From positions 92,186,247 to 92,250,246 of the forward strand of contig CM039463.1 of the NCBI GenBank assembly GCA_022414725.1: DNA of 64,000 nucleotides, written 5' to 3'. The notes beneath the pieces were generated by a model. It did not search any database. It was not told the DNA's origin and saw only the letters and a list, made by a program, of their open reading frames with translations. Below, piece after piece: positions 1 through 42,667 of this stretch. The stretch comes from Microglena sp. YARC (taxonomy: Eukaryota > Chlorophyta > Chlorophyceae > Chlamydomonadales > Chlamydomonadaceae). A program made the position numbers and the translations under genes. Every line of letters starts with the position of its first letter. The stretch's first letter is position 1.

Positions 1-386
1 CATGAGGGCGCATGAGGGGGCCCCGGGCAGCGGGCAGCGGGCAGCGGGCAGCGGGCAGCGGGCAGCGGGCAAGCGGGCAAGCGGGCATCGGGCATCCTGC
101 TCGGGTTAGGTTACTAACTACGACAATTATTTACGTTGGTAGTTGGTACGGTAGTACGTCGCATCAGCTCCCTCGCTTTGTACGAGGGGGTTCATCGTTG
201 CAACGACCTTTCCTAACAAGAGTTTAACACGTCCCGTTTATTAACGCGGCATTGCGCTCAATTCGTTTCTTTTCAACAGCACGTTCCACGCCCTTGTCCC
301 GAGAGACGCCCTTGTCTCGAGAGTAGCCCTGGAGCACCAATAACGTCCAGTGTGAGAGAAGACACAGAATATTCGAAAGAACAGTA
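1..386. repeat. 7-bp tandem repeat and upstream region of the Ly6-like gene
   Basis: Positions about 21-85 are a run of a 7-bp unit (GGGCAGC) that decays rightward. The rest, to 386, is unique-looking sequence that would hold the promoter and 5' UTR of the gene at 387. I see no clear TATA box and no ORF worth calling. Confidence 0.7.
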
Positions 387-956
387 ATGAAGACTATGAT
401 GCAGAAAATGAAGATTAGCAAGGTTTTTCTGCTCGTGGCGCTTCTGGCTGCTACCGCCACCCTGACGCAGGCCTTGGACTGCTTCATGTCCAATTTGCAG
501 GAGTGGGAGTCTTGCGGAGAGAATTGCGTCCAATTCAATGAGAAATCATATAACCGCCGCAGTCCTCTTCCGATATGCTTGAAGTGGACCGTGGATGGCG
601 GGATCAACGTTACCAATGGTGACACTGACGATACGTACCAGTTGGTTTTGTCTGGGGGAGATGGCATGGCCGCGTACGGTTACAATACCTGTGCGGAGCT
701 GGTGAATCCCGATGGCACTCCAACTAGCGTCGGCCGCGTGTTAGTGCTTTCAAACTATGGATACGGATATATTGTCGATGCGATCACAGTCACCAACATG
801 AGCTGCTGCTCTACAAATGGCTGCAATGCACCTCTGACCCTGCGCTTCTCAGGCCCGGGTATCCAGTACTTGCAGGTTTCCAACATGGTGCTGTCAAACT
901 CCTTCTTCGTCGTGGCTTTGTCTGCTATCTCCTACATCTTCATGATAATGGCATGA
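387..956 (+). CDS. Secreted, probably GPI-anchored Ly6/uPAR-like cysteine-rich protein
   Basis: Intronless ORF of 189 residues. Residues about 10-28 form a hydrophobic signal peptide with likely cleavage after TQA. The mature part has eight cysteines (32, 43, 47, 64, 102, 140, 141, 146) and ends its core with CCSTNGCN (140-147), the CC-x4-CN closing motif of Ly6/uPAR three-finger domains. Two N-glycosylation sequons are visible (NVT at 74, NMS at 137). Residues about 172-189 are hydrophobic and end in IMIMA with no basic tail, as expected of a GPI-anchor signal. The predicted place is the outer cell surface; no function can be read. The start chosen is the first Met in frame; a second Met four codons on (MMQ) is equally possible. 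The family call rests on the cysteine pattern alone, while the secretory and anchor signals are clearer. Confidence 0.72.
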   Translation: MKTMMQKMKISKVFLLVALLAATATLTQALDCFMSNLQEWESCGENCVQFNEKSYNRRSPLPICLKWTVDGGINVTNGDTDDTYQLVLSGGDGMAAYGYNTCAELVNPDGTPTSVGRVLVLSNYGYGYIVDAITVTNMSCCSTNGCNAPLTLRFSGPGIQYLQVSNMVLSNSFFVVALSAISYIFMIMA

Positions 957-1552
957 TCACAGCATCTAAACCTCCTCCTTGTCGGAGATACGTGTGCTGG
1001 AATGGTGTTGCTGTCTCGGATTGTGCTTGCTACCGTCGGGGCCAAGGATACGTATGCTAGAAAAGTCTTCCTGTCTTAGACTGTGTGGCTGCATACAATG
1101 ATTGACGTCAATCAATCAGAGATGCATTCAAACAATTGTCAGCTCATGCCTGGGCCACCATGTCCTGCTTTCAGAAGTCCAATGCTGACCTGGCAATAGC
1201 TAGGGCTGACATCGCCAGTTGCTGGAGCTGTCTTAGGAGGGTTAGTGCTCCTGCAGACTGTTTACAACTTACACCTCAAGGCTGGCTTGGAAGCCCATGC
1301 CTCAACCCACAAGGAAATGGAGCCAACAGCAGTGCTACCTACTACTGTTTCTTTTTGGGGCTACGCATGGCGGCTTCCCCTCAGCTCCATTGACCAGCGA
1401 CTGAGTCAAGCCCACAGATGCCACCAGAAAAGGAAATCTGGTTGTGCCAGCTTCAAGGTGCTCTCAGTTGCATCAGATATTGCTGACTAGCCAGTCAGGG
1501 GGGCTGCTTGAAGCTGAAAATAAAAGCTATGCTCACGCCCCTACGGACTTAG
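957..1552. other. Downstream region, no clear gene
   Basis: Contains the 3' UTR of the Ly6-like gene and short overlapping ORFs of under 90 codons with no recognisable domain. An imperfect duplicated stretch lies about 985-1075 (cgtatgctagaa-type repeats). Nothing further is supported. Confidence 0.5.
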
Positions 1553-2090
1553 TTGGGGTGGCTGCAACCACACAAGGGTGAAGGGTCCACTGCCTGCTCT
1601 TGGCCATCAGCATTTCAAATCGCCCAAGGGCCCACTGTTGCCTCTGCCGCTTGGCCAACTGCAGCTGAATCTATCCATACCTCCTATCCTCCACCTAGCG
1701 CGTCTATCCCCCAGGGGTCATTTGCGAATTCTGCTATTGCTGTGAACGTCAAGCCCCCGCTGCCTCCAATGTTGATGCAGCAACCACCCAAGGCTCCACT
1801 GCTGCTTCAGCCTCTGCTGGTTCTGTCTACACCTCCTATCCTACAGCTAGCCCATCTGCCCCCCAGGGAACTCTTCCGAATCCTGCATTCATGAGTGAAC
1901 CTCAATCCCCTGCTGCCTCCAGTGTTGATGCAGCAACCATCCAAGGTCCTACTGCTGCTTCTGCCTTTACTGGTTCTGTCTACGCCTCCTATCCTACAGC
2001 TAGCGCTACTGAGCATACATCTCCTGTAGCTCAGGTCGGGAAGAGACCCTGGGTCTGTCTACACCTCCCATCCTACATCTAGCACACCTG
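1553..2090 (+). pseudogene. Decayed repeat protein rich in Ser/Thr/Ala/Pro
   Basis: Three imperfect copies of a roughly 45-residue unit are recognisable by a core like QGxTAASA...SVYxSYPTAS. The first copy is read in the frame starting at 1553; the next two are in the frame that ends at 2082. The frame changes near 1740, so as it stands this is a broken repeat-protein coding segment. It runs straight into the 30-bp array that follows, which contains the same tcctacagctagtgcacctg words. Family and function are unknown. It could also be purely repeat DNA that happens to be open. Confidence 0.35.
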
Positions 2091-2350
2091 AGCATGCGTC
2101 TCCTCCAGTTAGTGCACCTGAGCTCGCGCCTCCTGTAGCTCAGGTCGAAAGGGACCCTGGATTTGTATACACCTCCATTCATACATTTAGCACACCTGAG
2201 CATGCGTCTCCTACAGCTAGTGCACCTGAGCATGCGTCTCCTACAGCTAGTGCACCTGGGCATGCGTCTCCTACAGCTAGTGCACCTGAGCTCGTGTCTC
2301 GTGTAGCTCAGGTCGTCAGGGGCCCTAGGTCTGTCTACACCCATCCTGCA
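2040..2350. repeat. ~30-bp tandem array
   Basis: Five or more imperfect copies of a 30-bp unit (tgcgtctcctacagctagtg and variants), clearest at 2190-2300. It is an expansion of the end of the preceding repeat-protein segment. Confidence 0.75.
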
Positions 2351-2369
2351 GCTAGTGCGCCTGTGTATA

Positions 2370-3200
2370 TGGTATGGTTATACGTATGCATGGTTCTCAT
2401 AGCTCAGGTTGCTTGATACCAGGCTGTGCAGACTGCCATGCAGCTGGTGAATTGCACCTGTGCAGCCGTCTCATGAATGACCATATGGTTCTCATAGCTC
2501 ACATTGCTTGGGACAAGGCTGTGCAGACTGAAAACCACATAGCTGCTTTAGAGCGCACCTGTGCAGCAGTATCTTATATAACTGTATGATTCTCAATTTC
2601 TCATAGCTCAGGTTGCTTGAGACAAGAATGTACTGAATGTAATGCACATAGCTGGTGAAGAGCGAACCTGCGCAGCCGTCTCCTTTATGACTATATGTAT
2701 CTCATAGCTCAGGTTGATTGAGTCCAGGCTGTGCAGAATGAAATGCACATAGCTGGTGAAGAGCGAACCTGCGCAGCTGTCTCCTTTATGACTATATGCA
2801 TCTCATAGCTCAGGTTGATTGAGACAAGAACGTACAGAAAGTAATGCACATAGCTGGTGTAGAGCACACCAGCGCAGCCGTCTCCTTTATGACTATATGC
2901 ATCTCATAGCTCAGGTTGATTGAGTCCAGGCTGTGCAGAATGAAATGCACATAGCTGGTGAAGAGCGCACCAGCGCAGCTGTCTCCTTTATGACCATATG
3001 GTTCTTGTAGCTCAGGTTGATTGAGACCAGTCTGTGCAGACTGCCATGCACTTAGCTGGTGAAGAGCGAACTTGGGCAGCTGTTTCTCATGTGATCATAT
3101 GGTTCTCAAAGCTCAGGTTAATTAAGACCAGGCTGTACAGAATGAAATGCACATAGCTGGTTTAGAGCGCACCTGTGCAGCCATCTCCTATTTGACTACA
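2370..3200. repeat. ~100-bp tandem array
   Basis: Eight or nine copies of an approximately 100-bp unit that includes ctcatagctcaggttgattg, then ctgtgcagaatgaaatgcac, then agctgtctcctttatgac. Copies differ by substitutions and small indels. No coding capacity is supported. A related fragment is seen again near 3297-3345. Confidence 0.8.
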
Positions 3201-3351
3201 TTTTATTTACCTTGAACTTGGTTACATACTTTCAGCCTGCAATTAAGTTATACAACTATATGGCTATTTGACTTTGTGACTATATGGCTTATAAGAGTCT
3301 TATAGCTTGGTTTGATTGTGACCGGGCTGTGCAGAATGACATGCAGACAGC

Positions 3352-3525
3352 AGGGTACTTCCAAGCGCGCGCTTTGCGTGCTAGCGCGCTGCCTTTTTGA
3401 GCCCCACTGCGCGGATCGCGCAGTTTTTTGCACCCCCCTGTGGGCGCAGCAAGCAATTGTGCTCTAGTTTTTTTTCTTGCAAGTGCGCTAAAGCGCTGGC
3501 CAATTTGGTCAATGGATGTACCCTG
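3352..3525. mobile_element. Mutator-type MITE, family A, copy 1
   Basis: A 174-bp element with terminal inverted repeats AGGGTACTTCC / GTACCCT, a GC-rich body (ccccctgtgggcgcagcaag, aagtgcgctaaagcgctggcc) and a 9-bp target-site duplication, GCAGACAGC, at 3343-3351 and 3526-3534. Four relatives lie in this window, each with its own 9-bp duplication. That length is typical of Mutator-like transposons. There is no coding capacity. Confidence 0.85.
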
Positions 3526-3575
3526 GCAGACAGCTGTTGTAGAGCGGCACTGTTTCTTTTTTTAGTTATATGTAG

Positions 3576-3735
3576 CAGCTTCTTGGCAGCTCCCTTATCC
3601 TTTCCTTGGGCCAAACCTGGAGCTAGCTAGTGCGTCCGAAAGCTGTCATGACAGGCATTCCAACGCAGCTGAAAGCTTTGGTCTTGAATGAGTGGCTGGC
3701 TCATGGAGTTGGCTGGAAGCTACCATGCGTAGCCC
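3576..3735. repeat. MITE family B, diverged copy
   Basis: Opens with gtagcagcttcttggcagctccc and closes with gttggctggaagctaccatgcgtag, so the ends are inverted relatives of each other. Other family B copies are at about 4530-4735, 7810-8005 and 39358-39560, with fragments at 29820-29970. Confidence 0.55.
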
Positions 3736-3745
3736 AAACAATTCC

Positions 3746-3955
3746 TATGCAGCGTCGCAAGCAATGCGGAGAATTGGGGGAGTGTGTTGGCAACGGAACG
3801 AAAGGTGGCGACAGAAATGGAGCTGACCGAAGCCAGTTATTTATGAGACAGTTGGCTGACGTGTCAGCCTTCAATTTATCGGTCGGACAAACAGACAACG
3901 GGGTAACCCTGGGGGCTCCCGTCCCCCAGAAGGGGGGGCTCCGCCAAAAAGAAAG
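3746..3955. repeat. Dispersed repeat family C, copy 1
   Basis: Begins with gcagcgtcgcaagcaatgcg and ggagtgtgttggcaacggaac, then a gacagttggctgacgtgtca block, and ends in a G-rich/C-rich pair (ctgggggctcccgtcccccagaagggggggctccgcc) that can fold back. Related copies are at about 5190-5345, 7553-7790 and 15965-16170. The short ORFs across it are not conserved between copies. Confidence 0.6.
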
Positions 3956-4119
3956 AGTATAGAGCAGAGCCCTCCTCCTATGGAAAAGGTCGCTACTGCT
4001 CAGATACCATCTAGGTCACTTTGGGGAGGGAATGAGGGTATTAAAGGGAAAGCGAGGATTGAAGGGAAAGAGGGGATTATAAGGGAAAGAGGGGATTCCT
4101 CAGTAGAGATTGTGTTGGA

Positions 4120-4500
4120 TTGTAACATGTTTTCCAGGCAACTCTGGGCTGCTCACCATCTTCCAATGCCAAGTCCCCCCGTGCAATACCCACGTAAACC
4201 AGGGAGCCAACTTTGTGGATTAGAAGGGAACATGGGATTCTTCATTAGAGATTGTATTGGATTGTAACATGTTTTTCAGCCTACTCTGGGCTGCTTACCA
4301 TCTTCCAATGCCAAGTCCCCCCGTGCGATACCCACGTTATCCAGGGAGCCAACTATGTGGATTAGAAAGGAATGAGGGGGTTCCTCAGTAGAGATTGTGA
4401 TGGATTGTAACATGGTTTTTCAGCCAACTCCGGGCTGCTCACCATCTTCCAAAGCCAAGTCCCCCGTGCGATACCCACGTAAACCAGGGAGCCAACTATG
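4120..4500. repeat. Dispersed repeat family D, three tandem copies
   Basis: Three copies of an approximately 125-bp unit: gattgtaacatg, then gggctgctcaccatcttcca, then cccccgtgcgatacccacgt. Single copies recur near 4830-4920, 6765-6865 (inverted) and 7480-7550. No ORF is supported. Confidence 0.7.
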
Positions 4501-4529
4501 TGGATTATAAGGGAATAAGGGGATACCTA

Positions 4530-4735
4530 TGTAGCATAGCTTTTCTTTTCACCTACAAGCAGCAGCTTCTAGACTGCTCCCTTGGCTTGCTGCCCAGCCA
4601 AACCTAAATCAAGCTAGTGTACCTTGAAGCTGGCATAATCAGCTGTCTGGGACTTTACAATCTTGGGGGTTAGCCCAATTGCTAGCTCAGGGAGCTTCCT
4701 AGAAGCTGCTGCTCGTAGCCAAAAAGAAGTGTAAT
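4530..4735. repeat. MITE family B copy
   Basis: About 200 bp with inverted ends: agcagcagcttctagactgc at the left and ttcctagaagctgctgctcg at the right. The body includes a cttgaagctggcataatcagctg block shared with the copies near 7810-8005 and 39358-39560. No target-site duplication could be fixed. Confidence 0.6.
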
Positions 4736-4919
4736 GCTCTGTAGATGCGGGAGTGCAACAAAGCAGAAGCCTGTTAAGAATTAACTCATTTTATTTGGTG
4801 GAAAGGGCGGGGCCTAGAATTTGAACTTGAATTGTTGCATGCTTCTTCAGCCAACTCTGGGCTGCTCACCGTCTGCCAATTCCAAGTCCCCCTGTGCAAT
4901 ACCCTGTGGAACCAGGGAG

Positions 4920-5110
4920 CACACTTACTGAGCGGGATTAGACAGTTTAAAAACTTGTACAGGTCCAGGTCCTAGATTGGACAGTTTAAAAACTTGACCA
5001 GGTCCAGGTCCTGGATTAGACAGTTTAAAAACTTATTCAGGTCCTGGTCCTGAATTAGACAGTTTAAAAACTTGTCCAGGTCTAAGTCCAGACAGGGGCT
5101 ACGTCACCTG
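4920..5110. repeat. ~45-bp tandem repeat
   Basis: Four imperfect copies of a unit containing gattagacagtttaaaaactt followed by a ccaggtccaggtcct-type stretch. Confidence 0.7.
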
Positions 5111-5345
5111 CTTACGCACAAGCATCCCCGCCTAGGATGGTCCTTGATTGTATTGCGCCGCTCTTAACCAGGAAACAATACCAAATTAACAAGTTCTAAG
5201 CAGAGTTGCAAGCGACGCGGAAAATTGGCGGAGTGTGTTGGCAACGGAACGACAGGTGGCAACGATGGAGCTGACCGAAGCCAGTTAGTTATGAGACAGT
5301 TGGATGACGTGTCAGGCTTCAATTTTCCTAACCAGAAACCGATAC

Positions 5346-7552
5346 CAAATTGAACATTCATACGCCTTGCCACGGGGCTCGAGTTTGAAGGAACCTTTCT
5401 GTTGGCTTGCACTGGGGAATGGTTACTATGATGGGGTGTTTGTTTCGCAGACCGCTACTGTGCTCGAGCTCGGATCCCCGCGCCACAGCAGAGGGAAAAT
5501 CTCAACCTTGTCCAAGGCGGCAGGTCTGAAATTTGGGAACCTGGCAAGGGCTCGAACCACAGACATGTCAGGATGATGGATTCTGACCGATAACAAATAC
5601 AATGAAGATATGTTTGCATCTAGGTGTTAAACCTTCAGATCTGGGTATGTCTTTAAATGTCCACATGTCCAACGCGTGATTTTATTAATATGCACTCGGG
5701 AGTATGGTGCATTGGTGTGTGTATCGTACCTCGCACGTTTACTCCACCTCCAGGCATGAGTAGCATTATCTATGATGTACAATTGACCTTGAACTTGGTT
5801 ACATAGCTTCAGCCAGCAATTTGGCTGCTCGCCGTTTTCGGCAGTAAAACAACCTTCCCCGGGGAAAATACATCGAAGCAGGTCTGTTTTCGACGCTGCT
5901 TCTTGCATCACATATGCAGATAAGGAGGGTCTGTTGCATCGCAGATGCAGATTTTGACGCCGGTTGCCGGTGGTACCAAGTTCAAGTTAAAAAACACGGC
6001 AAGCAGCCTAAGTGCAGGCTGAAGCTATGTAACCAAGTTCAAGAAACCGGTTGCGTGACATTATGTTACAGTCCAGGGGGTTGCCAATTAGGCTAGATGG
6101 ACTTGCCCAAACTCAACACATCAAGACAATTCTAGACTATCCAGAGGGGCTATCAGTAAGCACATTAAGATCTGATCACCAACAAATCTTACTACAAGAG
6201 CCCATGTACTGCACGACAGTCGCGAAATAAGAGTCATGAATACCCTAGGTTTTTATAGGCTACCAACCAGTTTGTAATCAACTGTGGCCATCCATCTAAC
6301 AACATAAAAATTCTGTCGAAACATTTGTCTGCGCATTTCGAGTACCAGGACATTCCATCAATATCATACCATGGTCATAAATTCCATATAGGGTGTATAC
6401 TTAGATCTCAACAAATAAATAGGACGCCTTAGCACGAGGCGTGAGGAACTGAGGATGAGGGGGCCAGACCGTTCGCCTGCATTGGGGCTCATATCTTCAT
6501 ACCCTTATCCTTCGTACGCGAACTCATATTTCCCCTTTGAATTCCCATCCCAAGATACGCTCATCAAGACAGCGGGTCGCAAACTCTCAACTAGCGGCGG
6601 AGAAAACACAAGTTTTTTATACTTTAAAAGTTGTGATAACGCCAGGTGGGGCGTCGAATAATAAGAGTCCTGTCTCGCGGCGGTAGAGAACGTTTCTTTA
6701 CTTCTAGAGTTGGGCAAGTCGACCTAGACAAGTCTTTAATCTGTTAAAGCCACTTAGTATGCCCCCCAGTTTCCGTGGGTAACTCACGGGGGGACTTGGA
6801 ATTGGAAGATGTTGAACAGCCCAGAATTGGCTGAAAAACATGTAACAATCCAATTCAATCCTTCCTAAGTTAAAACGGGCCACTTGAAAACAAAACCCGC
6901 AACCCATTGTATTTTGGGTCTGGGTGTAGGGGTGTAGTGGGACGTTGGGGTACAGGGGTGTAGTGAAATAAAAAGGGGTAGTGGGTCGTAGGGGTGTAGT
7001 GGAATACAAACATTTTCTAGCTATGGCTCTAGCTATGGATCGTGAAACATCAAAATACTGCACAAACGCATTCGGTAACAAATCAATCACCAGGGCACAC
7101 TATGGCCCATGGAGGCTAGCTAACTAGAGATCTAGGGTGCCTTGTAGCTTGTAGCCGAAGCTGCTGCCAGCTTGTAGCCGGAACTGACAGCTTGTAGCCG
7201 AAGATGCCAGCTTGTAACTGAAATGTGTGGAGGGACTGTTGGGGATCCCACCAGCATGAGGTGTGAGCAGGGGATATACATAGGGAACTGCATATCATAT
7301 GATCTTGACCCAAGGCGAGTATGATATCATACATATTGCATCATCTGATATTGTATATAAATGGTGACTTTGGCATAGCCGGACTGCCGTCATCATATGA
7401 TATCATATTGCCGTTCCCTACATATACATGGTCTCAACATCCCAGTCATGGGGGCAAATCCGCTTTGTGTACTCCCTGAATTCCGTGGGTATCGCACAGA
7501 GGGACTTGGTAGTTGGAAGACTATGAACAGCCCAGAGTAAGCTGAACAGAAC
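5346..7552. other. No clear gene; scattered repeat fragments
   Basis: Only short ORFs, none with a recognisable domain or good codon structure. A dispersed fragment with ttggttacatagcttcagcc and the inverted words ggctgctcgccg lies at about 5790-5850 and has relatives near 13275 and 38150. A family D fragment lies near 6765-6865, followed by a short array of gtaggggtgtagtggg words at 6920-7010. At 7135-7220 there is a cttgtagcc-based repeat. ATATGATATCATA-type palindromes occur near 7285-7410. Confidence 0.55.
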
Positions 7553-7790
7553 CTAGACGCGTCGCAAGCGCCGCGGGAAATTAGCGGAGAGTGTTGGCTA
7601 TCGGAGCGACAGATGGCACCGGAATCGAGTGCAGCGGACCAAGCCAGGGTTTACGACAAGGCCAGGGGCCAGTTTGGGCCAGGGTCTCTTAATGGCAAAC
7701 AGTCTGACAGACAACGGGGTGTACCTGGGGGCGGGAGCCCCCCCCCAGGAGGGGGGGGGCTCGCCAAAAACCCATGTGACAACCAATTCA
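7553..7790. repeat. Dispersed repeat family C, copy 3
   Basis: The same block order as the copy at 3746-3955, ending in ctgggggcgggagcccccccccaggagggggggggctcgcc, a strong G/C fold-back. Overlapping ORFs on both strands are an effect of GC-rich sequence. Confidence 0.6.
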
Positions 7791-7809
7791 ATCCAGCATG
7801 CGGAGGTGT

Positions 7810-8005
7810 GCAGCTTTTCTTATCAGCTACGAGCAGCAGCTTCTAGGCAGCTCCTCTGACTGGCTATTCTGCAATACCTATCGCAACCTGGTACACCTTC
7901 GAGCTGACACAAGCAGCTGTATTGAACTGCTGACACATTTGGATGCAGTGCGGATGGCTGGCTGAGGGAGCTGCCTAGAAGCTGCTAACAAAGCTGACAA
8001 GAAAA
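7810..8005. repeat. MITE family B copy just downstream of CUL4
   Basis: Inverted ends: gctacgagcagcagcttcta at the left and gagctgcctagaagctgcta at the right. It lies 40 bp past the CUL4 stop codon, so it may form part of the CUL4 3' UTR. Confidence 0.65.
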
Positions 8006-8042
8006 GCCCTGCCGGTGTGTGCAAGATGCGCCTGCTCCCTGT

Positions 8043-38823
<30,781 letters not shown>

Positions 38824-39357
38824 CTTCAATAGATCAGGCTGTCCAATCTACCAAGAAGCTAATTGTAGAGGGGATTCATGGTTACGAGAGTCAGCGGAGG
38901 GAGAGACCAATCAAATGGCACGTTGGAAGGAGGACGAACGTCAGAATCGTATCTGGCGTGGGCTCGTGAAGAAACGTACCGCCTGCAGTACACTTTCCGC
39001 CATCTTTGAAAGCAAGTGACTCCTGCGATAGTCTTGTCAAGACCGCTCTGCGGAGATTATCCTTCGTTTAAATGAGTTTATTCAGGATCCCGAGCGAAAT
39101 AGCTGTCAGCTGTAAGGCAACTACTCGCATGAGGAAGTTCGTAGACATCCATTTCGAGCTTTTTGCGCAGAGCCCTGCACAAAAGTTTTCCTAGATGTGT
39201 TTCGGCTGCGAATCTTCATCCCCGCGATGCGCTTCCAACCTCTCTCTCTCTGCAGTCGGCGGGCATGCCAGTGTTGCTCCTGTCCAGTCCAGCACTTCAT
39301 CTGTGAAGGGCTCCTTCATTGCACCATCTGCTTTAGTCCTGGGCGATGTCACCATAG
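38824..39357. other. CUL4 5' flank; no gene seen
   Basis: Would contain the CUL4 promoter and 5' UTR. Short ORFs on both strands have no recognisable features. No TATA box or strong motif stands out. Confidence 0.5.
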
Positions 39358-39560
39358 CAGGGTTTTTATTAACAGCTACGAGCAACAGGTTCTAGGCAGC
39401 TCCCCTGATTGGCTATTGAGCCTAGCCAAATGTGACCTAGTGCATCTTGAAGCAGACACAATTAGCTGTTCAGAACTGCTGAATATTTGGATCTAGCTCA
39501 GTGCCTGGCTCAAGGAGCTCCCTAGAAGCTGCTGCTTGTAACGGAAAAGAAAAGCTATGC
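39358..39560. repeat. MITE family B copy
   Basis: About 200 bp with inverted ends: agctacgagcaacaggttct (left) and gctccctagaagctgctgct (right). The body has the cttgaagcagacacaattag block shared with other copies. The ORF at 39195-39496 runs into it and is not a gene. Confidence 0.65.
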
Positions 39561-42500
39561 ATCATTGACCCCTACTCCTCGGTAAAGTGCATCCATCAGG
39601 GGTGAGTAACATCAATGCCACTTCCTGTTTTGGGAACATTAAATTAAATTACATAACACGTGCACATTACAATACATTGCCATTGAGAGTTACATCAAAT
39701 GCCCCTTCCTTTTTCGACTACATTAGAATAAATTACACAACACGTGTACATTACAATGAAATGCTTAAATATTATTTGTCTTATTCCCATATGATATTAG
39801 TGAACTTAATACACAGTGTATCAAGGTTCTGATCTACTCATCCCCCCGTTGCATAAGCAACAAATGGAACAAGATCCCATGAATAGGAAGCACGTGAACG
39901 AACAAGCTCAAACTGCGACAAACAATAGGTATAGAAACGATAAGGAATATCGCAAAAGGCAGGAGAGGATAAAACGAGAACGGCAAGAACGACCCTGAAC
40001 ACAGGGCCAATTTAATAGAGAAAGCTCAATTAAGATATATCAAATTTAAAGCTGAAAAGGAGGAGAAGGATGCTAATGCTATCTGAAGTGCTTAAGCAAA
40101 TATTGTTTGATTATTCTGAAAAGAAAATTGAAAATTTAATAACAGGAACTTAGGCACTTCTTGATTCTTTATTCGTTATTATAAACACACTATAATGGTT
40201 ACCCAGACAACTCTGTCAAAATTGTACAAGACCCACATGTTCGACACTGCTCCCCAAAGAATCACGAGGAAATATGCGAAAGAATAAGGATTTTGTTATG
40301 GTTCGGCTTAAAGGTGGTACCATGTGACACACGAAGTCGCGTGTCCTGTCGGCTAGAGGCTACTTGCCGTTGCGTCCACGCCTGTCATATGTACTGCTGG
40401 CGCGTACTGCTCTTCAGATGCTTGTCTACTTTATTGAGGAGCATTGATCTCCGACCTTTTCTTATCATACGTTGTAACACTGCGTAGCATCTACCGAGTC
40501 CCTGCAGTCTCACATTAAGCAGAACTACAAAAGGATTTAGTTCGCTGCAAGACTTCTGCACCACCGTGTCGAATCGAATGACAACTAAGAAAACGATTAA
40601 GAGAGAAGAAAAGCAGCTACGAAAAAAAGAGGAGAAAATACTCCTTAAGGAGAAGAGGAAGAAAGACACGCGAGAGAGAAAAGACGAGGAAAAGTGGGGG
40701 GGAGACGGATCACATGTTGTTAATTTCGTTGTCTACACTGCACTAGAACTAAAACAGGGTTCCGGGGTTTATGCTACAACCATATCATCCAGCTCAAAAG
40801 CTTGGAATCCCGTTAATAAATTTGCACCTAGTACATTATTCGTTCTAGACGCTATCGATGGGATTGTACAAAATGCATTAGAATAACAGAATTACAGTGA
40901 TATGATTAGGCGCCTACAATGAAGAAATAATAACATGTTTTCCAAATAATAATAGGTAATAAATGTAATGTGATTTGTTACAGTCCGGGAGTAGCCAAAT
41001 AGTGTCAAATACGACAACCAATCAAGAAGTTCATACTCCATTCAAAGATGGACCCGTAAAAGACTTATATATAATCAGTTTATGTTGAAAATAAGTTTTT
41101 CATTCAGGTATTTGACGATGATAGAAATGAAACGCTAAAATAATCTATCAAGGAACCTGGTGCATTGAATCTTCCACCTGGCACCTACGGTATTCAGGTC
41201 ATTTTGAAGGCATACATTGAGACCTATGACGGCTATTACTCGACACTTGATGTCAACCCCCATGTGTTGACGTATGAATCAATATATATGGATATATTAA
41301 AAAGGAAATACAACGGTACACCCATGATTACAACATAATAGTTGGACGTTATAGACGGAGGAATCGATAGTTATGTCAAGGACCCCAATCCTTCCAACTC
41401 TACTAAGTTAGTGACTAGCCATACGACAATCTTGTCTTTTTAGCCCCTATTAACTGCAAGGTTTGGCAAGCCCCTTAAGCATGCTTGGCTACCCCCTCTA
41501 ATGTAACAAACAAACAAGAAGGGTATCACACATGCAACTGAACATGTGTGGTAGGCTGCATGTTTTGCCTTCAACTGGAACATGCGGCAAAATCTGCCCC
41601 TCTATCGCCAAGTACATAGTTGATGTGAAGGATGTGGGTACCAATGGTCAAGTCCACTTCAAGGCGAAAGCAAGTGGAGTAGCAGTGGCGATAATGGAGG
41701 AAGCTGGCCTAAATCGTAAGGCTGTCTTATTCTCGTCAGCGGATATGTTGGTCGACGAGGGCAAGCACAATGTTTTTTTTGTGTGTGTCTGTGTGTGTGT
41801 GTGTGTGCGAGGCATGCATGGAAGATGGGGTATGCATGGCAGATGGGGCATGCATGGCTGATGGGGTATGCATGGCAGATGGGGTGTGCATGGCTGATGG
41901 GGCATGCATGGCTGATGGGTGGTGTATGCATTTGGGATACGAGTATGGGGTATGCTTTTGCACATGGGGCGTTGACAAGGGTGTGTGGGGGGGCATGCGA
42001 CACGTGGGGATGCTTGTGGTCTTGCATGACAGCTGGAACAAGTGTGTTTGGCCGTGCATGTTTTTGTTATTTATTTGCCAAGGCGGGGGCAAAAAAAAGT
42101 GAAATACACCATCACAAAGAAGTGTGGAGGCACCCTTCTGCAGACCCCCCCCCCCCCTCCCAGCTCCGGCTCCGGAACCCACTGTACAGCCACTATCTCA
42201 GCCACCATTTTGTGTTATGGTGCCTAAGTATGCTCATTTTACAGGGTTTTCAAAGTCCTATCAAATGAGGTTAGTATCGAGACCATTGGGAATGTTTGAA
42301 ACATAGAAAATCACCATCATCAATGTTACATTGTTTGGTGGGGCTTGGGCCTTGGGTGTCTGGCCCCCTTGGCCCCCTGTGTGTCCACCTTCAATACTCT
42401 TTAATAATCAGGTAATCAAATGTTTTATATGCTGCTGAATCTCGACTTCTGTTCGACTGCAGCCAAGCACGCAATATAATTCTGATGGAGCTCTAAGTTT

Positions 42501-42667
42501 CCGTGGTCGCCGGCACTTGTCGCAGGTAGTGCCCTTCGATTGTGGGTCCATCGAATAACATCACATAGCACTAGGCACCAAAACAAAAACAGGCGCACAG
42601 TGACGGGAAGGGGAAAATAAGAAGTAGTGAACTACCATGCGGTCGTTCTGTACGTCGTTGTACACGT
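39561..42667. other. Decayed ORFs of unknown origin
   Basis: Contains several short plus-strand open stretches. 39816-39998 and 40566-40886 are Lys/Glu/Arg-rich at the start, the latter followed by VVNFVVYTALELKQGSGVYA. About 41145-41335 reads LNLPPGTYGIQVILKAYIET before two stops. 41532-41790 contains CGKICPSIAKYIVDVKDVGT and then runs into (GT)n and an atgcatggcagatggggt array (41810-41945). None is recognised. They could be remnants of one large mobile or viral-type element, but this is not shown. Confidence 0.35.
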
